Part shown: positions 17,803 to 25,795 of the stretch, piece by piece
Layout of the letters: every line of letters begins with the position of its first letter
Position numbering within the stretch: the first letter of the stretch is position 1
NCBI GenBank assembly: GCA_027621505.1
Contig: JAQCBK010000012.1
Coordinates: forward strand, 1-40,229
From: Bacteroidota bacterium
Lineage (GTDB): Bacteria > Bacteroidota > Bacteroidia > Flavobacteriales > Flavobacteriaceae
DNA: 40,229 bases
Direction: 5' to 3'
Program-made: the position numbers and the translations under genes
Notes under the pieces: generated by a model
Seen by the model: the letters and a program-made list of their open reading frames with translations, nothing else
Database searches by the model: none
What the model was told of the DNA's origin: nothing

Positions 17803-19185
17803 TTAATATTTAAATACTTTACCGCCTGCCAAAACTTCTTGATTTTCAACATCAAAAGTGGCCTTAAGTCCTGTTCTCATTGATGCTGTAGTCATGATGT
17901 TGGCGATGGAATGGTTGTAACCCGCCTCTACAGGTGCGTTGGTTTTTTCTCTGGAACGGATACATTCCAACCAGTTCAACATATGGTTGGAGGTCATGTT
18001 ATCCACACCGGTATTGGCCGAGGTAACGACTTCTGTATTAATTTCTGAAAGTGAGAATTCATCCAAAAGATTGGGTTTCATATTCATTGAACTTGAGTGA
18101 CGTTCTACAAGTCCACCGTTGGGAGTTACTTTGTTGGTTTTCATGTTCAACTCACCTCCATTTGAATAATAAATTTCTTTGGTTCCCCCTGCAGAGTTGG
18201 TAAATCGAGAGGAATATACCACTTGGAAACCTGTGGTGGTATCCTCCAGAGGTCCATAATCAAAAACAGCTGTCATGGTATCGAAATTCGTGCGGCCATC
18301 TTTCCAAAGATAGATTCCGCCGTTGGCGGCTACACTTCTGGGGTGATCCAAACCTGAGAACCAGTGAACAGTATCAATCTGGTGGGCCATCCACTGTCCA
18401 GGAATCCCAGATGAAAATGGCCAAAACAATCGGTATTCCAAATATTTTCTAGGATCCCATTTTTCATAGGGCCGATTCATTAAATACCGTTTCCAATCCA
18501 CATCCGATTCTTTGATGTCACTTACAGCATTGGGATACACCCTCCATCTTCCAGGTTGGTTGACATTCCAAGTCATTTCGACCATGACAACATCACCGAA
18601 AGCACCGGATTTGATGTACTTTTCCGCGGCATGGTAATTTTTTCCGCTTCTGCGTTGGGAGCCCACTTGAAGAACAATACCAGCTTCATTGGCCGCTTTT
18701 TTACCCAATCTGGCATCTTCCATGGTCTCTGCAAAAGGCTTTTCTACATAAACATCTTTTTTGGCATTTGCCGCTTGGACTGTATGCAAAGCATGCTGGA
18801 AGTCTGCAGTTGAAATGATGACGGCGTCAATTTCATTTTTGTCATACATTTCCTCATTGTTTCTCCAGGTTTTAATTGGGTTGCCTGTTTTTTCCTCAAG
18901 GAAAGCTTTTCCTTCGTCTCTTCTTCTGTTCCAAATGTCTGAAACGCCAACTATTCTGCAATTCTGTTGTTTGGAGTGGGCTAGAAAAGCAGGAATTAAT
19001 GATCCTTTTGCACGGTTTGAAAAACCAACAATTCCTACATTGAGTCGATCGTTAGCACCAATAATTCTTCTGTAACTTGCTGCGCTCACAGCACTACTGG
19101 CTGCACTTACACCACTTACCCCAGCAATGACACCTGCAGAGGCAAGGGAGGCTTCTTTGATAAATTTTCTTCGGTTTAAATCCAT
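17803..19185 (-). CDS. Tat-exported Gfo/Idh/MocA oxidoreductase
   Basis: A 460-residue protein with a twin-arginine signal (NRRKFIKEASLASAGVIAG). The Rossmann domain follows (NVGIVGFSNRAKGSL), with IDAVIISTADFQHALH and the family hallmark VYVEKPFAETMEDARLG. The C-terminal domain includes GQWMAHQIDTVHWFSGLDHP, where the His residues are candidates for catalysis. Gfo/Idh/MocA enzymes oxidise or reduce sugar hydroxyls with tightly held NAD(P); some (GH109-type) use NAD for glycoside cleavage. Tat export fits folding with cofactor before secretion. Immediately upstream of the DUF1080 fusion gene, it is a good candidate for making 3-keto sugars in the periplasm (inference). A palindromic motif lies 36 bases before its start. 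Confidence 0.88.
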   Translation of the reverse strand: MDLNRRKFIKEASLASAGVIAGVSGVSAASSAVSAASYRRIIGANDRLNVGIVGFSNRAKGSLIPAFLAHSKQQNCRIVGVSDIWNRRRDEGKAFLEEKTGNPIKTWRNNEEMYDKNEIDAVIISTADFQHALHTVQAANAKKDVYVEKPFAETMEDARLGKKAANEAGIVLQVGSQRRSGKNYHAAEKYIKSGAFGDVVMVEMTWNVNQPGRWRVYPNAVSDIKESDVDWKRYLMNRPYEKWDPRKYLEYRLFWPFSSGIPGQWMAHQIDTVHWFSGLDHPRSVAANGGIYLWKDGRTNFDTMTAVFDYGPLEDTTTGFQVVYSSRFTNSAGGTKEIYYSNGGELNMKTNKVTPNGGLVERHSSSMNMKPNLLDEFSLSEINTEVVTSANTGVDNMTSNHMLNWLECIRSREKTNAPVEAGYNHSIANIMTTASMRTGLKATFDVENQEVLAGGKVFKY

Positions 19186-19220
19186 GATGATGTTGTTTTA
19201 ATATTGTTGTTCTATTTATA

Positions 19221-19238
19221 GTGTGCGTAAACGAACAT
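19221..19238 (-). promoter_or_regulatory. Candidate operator, copy A
   Basis: In the minus direction it reads ATGTTCGTTTACGCACAC. Positions 3-16 form the imperfect palindrome GTnCGTnnACGnAC. It lies 35 bases before the oxidoreductase ATG and matches 14 of 18 bases of a second site before the first gene of the minus arm (25740-25757). Such palindromes are typical of LacI- or GntR-type operators, and a LacI-type gene lies at the right end of the window. Found by eye. Confidence 0.4.
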
Positions 19239-19320
19239 ACCAATCAAAAATAATTTTTTTTTTGATAACACAGCCTTTTTTCTAACATTTAGTAAAATAA
19301 TTGCTGCTAATCCTATCGGT

Positions 19321-21201
19321 TTATCTGACCTCATTATCCGTTCCCCTGAGTTGGTTTAATCCATGATTGAGTACCCTTGCCACATATTTATTGTAATCCG
19401 TTTTGATCAACTCTTGTGCTTTGTCTTCCAATGTTTTCATCACTTCACTAAAATCATCCAAAACCAAGGCGGTCTGAAGACGGGTCCATTCGTTATCACT
19501 CTCAAGTCCACGGACCAATGTATTGATGATTTGTTTGGATGAATGTTGGTTTTTGAGTAGCGCTCGTGCTGCACTTATTCCGACGTTGATGATGGAATCA
19601 TTTAGTTTTTTGTGAAGTCTCTCTACAGTGAAATCGCTGATTTCCTGATCCAAGTTGTATAATCCTTGTCCCGCCCAATATCGAACGGCTTCATTGGGAT
19701 GATTCAAACCTTCATACAAAAAGTCTTCATTTTCCGATGATGACATTTGAATTAAAATTTCATAAAAATCACCTTGTTTTCTTATCCAATCGTATATGGG
19801 CTGACCGCTCTTTTCCTCCCAATTTCTCATTATAGGCTCGGGAATTAATCCCACGTCTTTGGTTTTTATCATCCATTGATCGTGAACCTCCCTCAAGCGT
19901 TTTAGTTGGTTCATTTGATTGGGGTCGTTAGACAAGTCATTCAATTCCAATGGATCTGTATGCAAATCGAACAAAGATTCTTTGGGTTTTGTAAGGGATA
20001 CCAATTGAAGTGCCTCGGGACTGAGGGCTCCATTCTTTTCAGCCTTTCTTAATTCGGTCATCAAAGGCCCTTTTTCCGGGGTATTCATGTATTGAATAAA
20101 CGATTTTTTGGGCTCATAGTATCTCAAATATTTATAACGTTTTGTTCTTACTCCCCTTTGCATGTCGTAACGTTCATCCATTCTTCCTCGGGCAATAAAA
20201 ACGTATTCTCGTTCTGTTTTTAAATCTTTTCCTAAAAAGGCCTGACCTTGCATATTGGATGGGATTTGTGCCCCTGCAAGATGCAAAGCAGTGGGAGCCA
20301 GGTCAACAAAACTGACCAATTGATCGACTTCGTCACCGGGTTGACTTGGATAAAGAGATTGAAATTTTTCTGGAATGTAAACGATCAATGGCACTTTTAC
20401 GCCTGTATCAAACAACCATCTTTTGTGTCTCGGTAATCCTGTACCGTGGTCAGAATAAAAGAAAACAATCGTATTTTCAAGCTCTCCAGCTTCATCAAGT
20501 TCCTTGAGTATGCTTGCCACCTTGCGATCCATGGTAGCGATATTGTCGTAATGTCGAGCCAGTAATGTCCTAATGGTGGGGGTGTCTGGATAATAGGGTG
20601 GAACCGCGACCATATCAGGATTTGTTCTGAGAGCAGTGGGTAGGTCTTGGGTGAGCCTGTCATGTTTTTCTTTATTATTGATACAACTCTCATGGGTCAT
20701 GGTGAGGTTAAATATTGAAAAAAAAGGGGTCTGTGAATTGGGTCTGTTTTTCCAGTGGGCATTTTTGCTGGATTCATCCCAAATATTTCTTTTCAAGTCA
20801 AAATTATAATCCTCTTTGCTGTTGTTGGTACAGTAATAACCGGCGGCTCTTAAAAGCTCGGGGTACATTTGAATGTGATCAGGAACTCTACCGGAGCTTT
20901 TCATTTCCTTAGAGAAAGACCGCATATGGAGTGTTCCAAGTGCTGAGGGATACATTCCGGTAATGATGGCGTTTCGTGCCGGAGCACAAACAGGAGCGTT
21001 GGCGATGGCATTACTGTATCGAAAGCCTTTGGACGCCAAATCATCCAAGGCTGGAGTTTGAGCCAATGGGTCGCCGTAGCAACCTAGATCAGGGCTAATG
21101 TCTTCCACAGTAATCCATAGAATATTTGGAGGATGGGATGAAACGTCCAAGCAGCCGTTAAGCCCAAATCCTATTAGTAGACTGAAGAAGTATTTCCTCA
21201 T
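19321..21201 (-). CDS. Sulfatase (S1 family, heparan-sulfatase-like) with C-terminal HEAT-like tail
   Basis: A 626-residue lipoprotein-type sulfatase (signal with GFGLNGC). The formylglycine motif is VCAPARNAIITG with Cys72, to be matured to formylglycine. Metal-binding residues begin in ITVEDISPDLG (Glu-Asp in place of the common Asp-Asp). NNSKEDYNF replaces the usual GKWHLG, TMTHES supplies the substrate-site His, and FFYSDHGTGLPRH the distal metal site. After about residue 480, helical repeats appear (NHPNEAVRYWAGQGL, GISAARALLKN, WTRLQTALVLDD), resembling HEAT repeats. It hydrolyses sulfate esters or N-sulfates of a glycan in the periplasm. Its start overlaps the GH28-like gene's stop by 4 bases (ATGA), so the two are coupled. 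Confidence 0.87.
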   Translation of the reverse strand: MRKYFFSLLIGFGLNGCLDVSSHPPNILWITVEDISPDLGCYGDPLAQTPALDDLASKGFRYSNAIANAPVCAPARNAIITGMYPSALGTLHMRSFSKEMKSSGRVPDHIQMYPELLRAAGYYCTNNSKEDYNFDLKRNIWDESSKNAHWKNRPNSQTPFFSIFNLTMTHESCINNKEKHDRLTQDLPTALRTNPDMVAVPPYYPDTPTIRTLLARHYDNIATMDRKVASILKELDEAGELENTIVFFYSDHGTGLPRHKRWLFDTGVKVPLIVYIPEKFQSLYPSQPGDEVDQLVSFVDLAPTALHLAGAQIPSNMQGQAFLGKDLKTEREYVFIARGRMDERYDMQRGVRTKRYKYLRYYEPKKSFIQYMNTPEKGPLMTELRKAEKNGALSPEALQLVSLTKPKESLFDLHTDPLELNDLSNDPNQMNQLKRLREVHDQWMIKTKDVGLIPEPIMRNWEEKSGQPIYDWIRKQGDFYEILIQMSSSENEDFLYEGLNHPNEAVRYWAGQGLYNLDQEISDFTVERLHKKLNDSIINVGISAARALLKNQHSSKQIINTLVRGLESDNEWTRLQTALVLDDFSEVMKTLEDKAQELIKTDYNKYVARVLNHGLNQLRGTDNEVR

Positions 21202-22766
21202 TTTAATTCGATTCCCGAATTTTTTCCTATGATTTCAACCTCTTTATCCGTCATGATTTTGATGTTTTTTACATCTTTAACAACGATCTGTTTGGGGTAT
21301 CCTTCGCCTTTTATCTGTAGGGCTGATAAATTTGAATTATTTACATCATCCAAGACAATTGAGGGTCTATAATCCGCTTCCTTGGCTTCAAGCCTAATGT
21401 TTTTTAAATTAAGACCTGACACATGTCTTACGTACAACCCCCAAGCTGGTAATTCCCCAAACATACTGAACTCGGGGTAACTTTCTTTATTTTCGGGTAC
21501 TCCCTCCATACGCCATGTAGGCATATTGGCATAGGCTTGATTTCCACCTCCAGGATATCTGATAACTACATTTTCAATACTGACATTTTTTACATAATAT
21601 CCTGGAATACCAGTGATCGAAGAAGGGAATTTATTGTGAAAGAAAGGCAACATGGGTCCTCTGATTTCATAATCTTTGTCGGGAATCTCTTTAGGGACAG
21701 TTACATCAATATTTTTGATCTCTACATTTTGCAAACTCCCTACAACACCGGGTGCATTTCGGTGCCCCAATTTTATAAAAATAGCATTTCCCGTGTTAAC
21801 AGCTTTGATATTACTCACTTTTACACCATCTATAAAGCCCCCATCTACGGCCTCTAAGGCAATCGCAGATCGATAGGTGTCGTAGATATTTAGATTATTT
21901 AATTCAATATTTTTGAATCCTCCATGGGAGGCGGTACCGAATTTTACAGCACTGGCACTGGATCTGATTTTGCAGTTGGAAACGTAGATGTTTTCGCAAT
22001 AAGAGAACTTATGATGTGATTTAAAACATATGGCATCATCTGCAGCATTGATGTCGCTATTGGTAATTCGCACATTTTTACTGTCGACTAAATCTATTCC
22101 GTCATTATTCCAATAAACATCACTTTCCAATTTTATGTTATCGATTACTACCGAGTCACAAAGCTCGATTCGTGTGACCCATTCTGCACCATTTTTTAAG
22201 GTAACACCTTTAATTTGTATGTTTTTGGATTGATTTAAAAAAATAAGGTTGGGTCTTCCTCCTTCGTTGGGTCTTTTTCTTCTTTCGTTATAACTCCTTG
22301 AGATTTTGAAATAAGAGTCTGGATCTGCATAGTACAGACTGTCCAAAGCCAAAGCCAAATATCCTCCCTGACCATTGACCGTTCCGTAGCCGGTAATTTT
22401 GACGTTATTTCTTAAATGAGCACTGATTAATGCTGTATTGTGGCGGGTCGATAGGGTGTCCTTTGAGACTACTTTTTTATAATCAAAAGGATTTTTACTA
22501 CCCAATAAAACTGCTCCTGCTTCAAAATAAAGCTCAATTTCGTCCTTAAGTTCAATGCTCCCGCTCAGAAATTTTCCAGCGGGAAAAATAATTTTTCCTC
22601 CCCCATTCTTACTCACTTGATCGATCAAATTTTGAATGTTCTCTGTGTTTAGTGTTTTGGCATCTCCGATAATTCCATAATCGGTCACCAAATAATCAGA
22701 TTGGTAGGAGGTTTTAAATGATAATAAGATCAATACTAGACTAAGAAAAATGAATTTTGGATTCAT
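21198..22766 (-). CDS. GH28-like right-handed beta-helix glycosidase
   Basis: A 522-residue protein with a signal peptide (IFLSLVLILLSFKTSYQ) and the N-terminal pectinase pattern VTDYGIIGDAKTLNTENIQN then GGGKIIFPAGKFLSGSI. The parallel beta-helix has the GH28 acid residues: NNDGID (220-225; Asp222) and AADDAICFK (Asp243, Asp244). The canonical GHG motif is SHG (280-282), and the RIK motif appears as FIK. GH28 enzymes hydrolyse alpha-galacturonosyl or related linkages; exo-action on an oligosaccharide is likely. I chose 22766 because it opens the signal peptide; an in-frame ATG at 22814 would add 16 residues overlapping the previous gene. Downstream sulfatase overlaps by 4 bases. Confidence 0.82.
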   Translation of the reverse strand: MNPKFIFLSLVLILLSFKTSYQSDYLVTDYGIIGDAKTLNTENIQNLIDQVSKNGGGKIIFPAGKFLSGSIELKDEIELYFEAGAVLLGSKNPFDYKKVVSKDTLSTRHNTALISAHLRNNVKITGYGTVNGQGGYLALALDSLYYADPDSYFKISRSYNERRKRPNEGGRPNLIFLNQSKNIQIKGVTLKNGAEWVTRIELCDSVVIDNIKLESDVYWNNDGIDLVDSKNVRITNSDINAADDAICFKSHHKFSYCENIYVSNCKIRSSASAVKFGTASHGGFKNIELNNLNIYDTYRSAIALEAVDGGFIDGVKVSNIKAVNTGNAIFIKLGHRNAPGVVGSLQNVEIKNIDVTVPKEIPDKDYEIRGPMLPFFHNKFPSSITGIPGYYVKNVSIENVVIRYPGGGNQAYANMPTWRMEGVPENKESYPEFSMFGELPAWGLYVRHVSGLNLKNIRLEAKEADYRPSIVLDDVNNSNLSALQIKGEGYPKQIVVKDVKNIKIMTDKEVEIIGKNSGIELK

Positions 22767-22786
22767 TATTTTATAAATTTTATGCT

Positions 22787-24340
22787 CTATTTTATTTCGA
22801 ATTGTTTTGCCCATTCGTGGTAATGTTTTTTGAGTTCCTCAGCTTTTTCAGGTTCCTCTTGCATCAAATTTTTTTCCTCAACAGGATCTGTTTCCAAATT
22901 ATACAACTCCCAGTCGTTATTATAAGCAACCATTTTCCAGTTACCCTCCCTTACAGCTTTTCCACGATTCCATTGCCAAAAGAGGGGAGTATCCCTTCGT
23001 TCTGATTCATCTCCGAGTAATTGGGGTAAAAAACTTACTCCGGGACTGGGGAGGATGTCCGTTCCCTTGAATTTTTTTGGATACTGAGCTTGTATAACCT
23101 CTTGAAGGGTGGGGAGGAAGTCAATAAAATGAACTGGCAAGTGAGATACACCCCCTTTATTTTTTATTTTTTCCGGCCAGTGAGCGATAAGGGGGGTTTT
23201 GATGCCTCCCTCGTGGCTCCAATTTTTATATTGTCTGTAGGGAGTATTGCTCACATTGGCCCAATTTTTACCCAAAGATTTCCAATTTGTCAATTCTCCG
23301 ATTTTTCCAACTCCATTGGAGATACTTACCACTTCACTTGATCCACCGTTATCTGAGGCGAAGAGAATGAGCGTGTTATTGAGTTTTCCTTGTTTTTTAA
23401 GTAGTTCTAATACCCTCCCTACGTTTTGATCCAATCGATCTATCATGGCAGCATAGACAGCCATAGTTCTACTTTCTTCTTCACGTTCTTGGTCAGTAAG
23501 TGTGTTCCAAGGGGGGTGTTCTGCCTTGGACAACTTTGCGTTTTTAGGAAGAATCCCTAATTGTTGTTGTTTTTTAAACCTTTGCTTTCGGATGACTTCA
23601 TAGCCTTCGGTATATCGATTTTTGTATTTCTCTATGTCTTCAGGCCAAGCCATCAAAGGGTCATGGGGGGCCGTGTAGGAGAGGTATAGAAAAAATGGCT
23701 TATTGGATTTTACATCATTCAACCATGCCAAGGCATAATCGGTAAAAACATCGGTAGTGTAAAAGTCTTTAGACTTGGGCGTATAGGGATTGAATACTTC
23801 ACCTTCGATGACCCAATTCCTGTAGGTGACGTTTGATTTTTTTAAGCCCTTTTGTGCAGGTTGACCTTCTCCGGTCCGCCGAAGTCCGGGGTTAAAATGA
23901 TTTGCCGCTCCGTCCAGCAATCCGCTGTAGTGATCAAAACCTCTTTCAACAGGGTTTTCTCTGCTGTGGTGTTTTCCCGACCAAAGGGTTGTATATCCTT
24001 TTGATTGAAACAACTCCCCCAAAGTAATGGCATTGCGCATGGGTTGACTAAAGCTCTCGTGGTAACCGGTTTGTTGAGAATAAAGACCAGTTATCAAGCA
24101 GGCTCGGGAAGGAAAACACTTGGAGGTATTGTAGGCGTTGGTAAACCTAAGGCCATTAAATGCCAACCGATCAAGATGAGGGGTAGCGATCTCACTCCCA
24201 TAAGAACCCAAATCCGAATAACCCATGTCGTCAACCAAGATAAGGATGACATTGGGTGGATTTTCCAAACTGGAATTTTCTTTAAAACCACTTAAAGAAA
24301 AGGCTATGATTAAAACATAACCAAATATTTTAGAATTCAC
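22787..24340 (-). CDS. Sulfatase (S1 family, arylsulfatase A-like)
   Basis: A 517-residue exported sulfatase (hydrophobic N terminus, IFGYVLIIAFSLSGF). Metal-site LVDDMGYSDLGSYG at 36-48 and formylglycine motif KCFPSRACLITG with Cys75. LWSGKHHSRENP replaces GKWHLG but keeps the Lys and a His; YTAPHDPL carries the substrate His and LFASDNGGSS the distal metal site. It removes a sulfate ester from a glycan in the periplasm; which position is not readable. It overlaps the tandem-DUF1080 gene by 11 bases and is 20 bases before the GH28-like gene, so the three should be one transcript. Confidence 0.87.
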   Translation of the reverse strand: MNSKIFGYVLIIAFSLSGFKENSSLENPPNVILILVDDMGYSDLGSYGSEIATPHLDRLAFNGLRFTNAYNTSKCFPSRACLITGLYSQQTGYHESFSQPMRNAITLGELFQSKGYTTLWSGKHHSRENPVERGFDHYSGLLDGAANHFNPGLRRTGEGQPAQKGLKKSNVTYRNWVIEGEVFNPYTPKSKDFYTTDVFTDYALAWLNDVKSNKPFFLYLSYTAPHDPLMAWPEDIEKYKNRYTEGYEVIRKQRFKKQQQLGILPKNAKLSKAEHPPWNTLTDQEREEESRTMAVYAAMIDRLDQNVGRVLELLKKQGKLNNTLILFASDNGGSSEVVSISNGVGKIGELTNWKSLGKNWANVSNTPYRQYKNWSHEGGIKTPLIAHWPEKIKNKGGVSHLPVHFIDFLPTLQEVIQAQYPKKFKGTDILPSPGVSFLPQLLGDESERRDTPLFWQWNRGKAVREGNWKMVAYNNDWELYNLETDPVEEKNLMQEEPEKAEELKKHYHEWAKQFEIK

Positions 24341-25718
24341 GAATTTTTATGTTCTTAAAGTAAACATCTCCTGGACTGTGGTCTTGAAGCAAAATTCTTC
24401 CACTGGATCCCATTCCAAATCCTTTGTGTTTTGAATACTTGCTCTTTTTAATCAGATTTTTCATGCTTTGTGAAAATCTATCGTATTCAACTACTTTGAT
24501 GTTATTGATCCAGTGTTGTACTTTTCCTCCATTGACAACGATTCTCGCTCTGTTCCATTTTTCTGCTCCACTGGCTCTAATGCTTCCGCCATTTTTCTCC
24601 GAGAGGTTTTCGGCAGTAATGAGATCGTACAAAGAGCCGATGGTTCTGTTACCGTCCATTCCCTTGCTGTGATCGGGATGGGCCTTGTCCAATATTTGGT
24701 ATTCAAATCCTATGCTCCTGCCATCGCCTTCTTCTAATGCATCGACAAAATATTTGATGCCGCTATTACTCCCTTTTTGGAACATGAAATCGACTTCCAA
24801 TTCAAAGTTGTCGAATTTTTCCTCGGTAACGATGTCCCCCGATTTTTTTGAATCTTTGGTGCTTTCGTGTTTTAAAAAGTGCAGCGTTCCATCAACGATT
24901 TCGATCCCGTGTTTTGGGAATTCAGCAGATTGGGCACCTTTCCAACCTTTGGAAGTTTTCCCATCCCATAGCAGTCTCCAACCTTTTCGTTTTTCCTCTG
25001 GGGTAAGTCTATTGGTCAAATAGGAGATTTGTCTGGCGTTGGGCTGGTTTTTTGTTTGGTATTGCTCGAGATTTTCAGTGAGGATTTTGATATTTTTCCA
25101 TTGGATGGTTTTTCCCTCTTGCGACTTATCTCGGATGGAATGTACTTGCAAGGCGATAAAGCCTTCGGAAGTCATATCATCCACCAAATTAGCACATTGC
25201 ACCCCATTCATGAAAGTTTTAATCGTGTTTCCGATGGCTTCAATTCTCACTTTGTTCCAATCCCCATTTCTGAAAGCATCTCCCCCTTTGGTATTAATGG
25301 TAAGGGGATACAGCCAGCCTCGGCGACCTTCGTCATAGATACCTGCAGACCATTTTCTGTTGCTGGTGTCCAACTCTGACTGATAGCCGTGTACCCGCCC
25401 ATTTTGATACTCTTTCATTGAATTGGATCGAAATTGGATTCCCGAATTGAGTCCCGGTGAAACCATTACTTCTAACTCAAGGATAAAATCACTGTACATC
25501 TTTTGAGTACACAAAAAAGTATTGGGGGTTCCAGTTTCGGAGGTTCCAACTATTGCACCATTTTCAATGTGATATTTGGCATTTCCGTTTTTTACTTCCC
25601 AACCGGATAAATTTTCTCCATCAAAAAGAGAGGTCCACTGGGATTGAGCTACCAACGGCATGAAAAAAATAACAATGCAGTTGAACGGTTGTTTAAAAAA
25701 GTTAAATTTGGTTTTCAT
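24330..25718 (-). CDS. Tandem DUF1080 protein (3-keto-disaccharide hydrolase type)
   Basis: A 462-residue exported protein (signal ending MPLVAQSQ) made of two DUF1080 jelly-roll domains. The first spans about 28-215 (WTSLFDGENLSGWEV, LNSGIQFRSNS, GDWNKVRIEAIGNTI). The second spans about 245-462 (WRLLWDGKTSKGWKG, GSNSGIKYFVDA, EKWNRARIVVNGGKVQHWIN). The repeated SLFDGxxLSGW / LNSGIxFR / xWNxxRI pattern shows internal duplication. Members act on 3-keto-glycosides in gut Bacteroides (recalled family knowledge), working after a Gfo/Idh/MocA oxidoreductase. It is the first gene of the minus arm, downstream of a good promoter and of a shared palindromic motif. Confidence 0.85.
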   Translation of the reverse strand: MKTKFNFFKQPFNCIVIFFMPLVAQSQWTSLFDGENLSGWEVKNGNAKYHIENGAIVGTSETGTPNTFLCTQKMYSDFILELEVMVSPGLNSGIQFRSNSMKEYQNGRVHGYQSELDTSNRKWSAGIYDEGRRGWLYPLTINTKGGDAFRNGDWNKVRIEAIGNTIKTFMNGVQCANLVDDMTSEGFIALQVHSIRDKSQEGKTIQWKNIKILTENLEQYQTKNQPNARQISYLTNRLTPEEKRKGWRLLWDGKTSKGWKGAQSAEFPKHGIEIVDGTLHFLKHESTKDSKKSGDIVTEEKFDNFELEVDFMFQKGSNSGIKYFVDALEEGDGRSIGFEYQILDKAHPDHSKGMDGNRTIGSLYDLITAENLSEKNGGSIRASGAEKWNRARIVVNGGKVQHWINNIKVVEYDRFSQSMKNLIKKSKYSKHKGFGMGSSGRILLQDHSPGDVYFKNIKIREF

Positions 25719-25739
25719 GCTTTATTGATTAATTTTAAT

Positions 25740-25757
25740 GTGTGCCTACACGTAAAT
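25740..25757 (-). promoter_or_regulatory. Candidate operator, copy B
   Basis: In the minus direction it reads ATTTACGTGTAGGCACAC, matching copy A at 19221-19238 in 14 of 18 bases. It lies 21 bases before the tandem-DUF1080 start and overlaps the -7 element, a position where a repressor could block transcription. It sits between the two divergent arms and could affect both. Confidence 0.4.
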
Positions 25758-25781
25758 GTAATTAAATTTGTCATAATACAA
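25753..25781 (-). promoter_or_regulatory. Promoter of the minus arm
   Basis: In the minus direction TTG (25781-25779) and TACATTTA (25760-25753) are separated by 18 bases, matching the Bacteroidota TTG/TAnnTTTG pattern with one mismatch in the -7 element. It would start transcription shortly before the tandem-DUF1080 gene. I found no equally good promoter for the plus arm in the same 77-base gap. Confidence 0.45.
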
Positions 25782-25795
25782 TATTATAAAATAAG

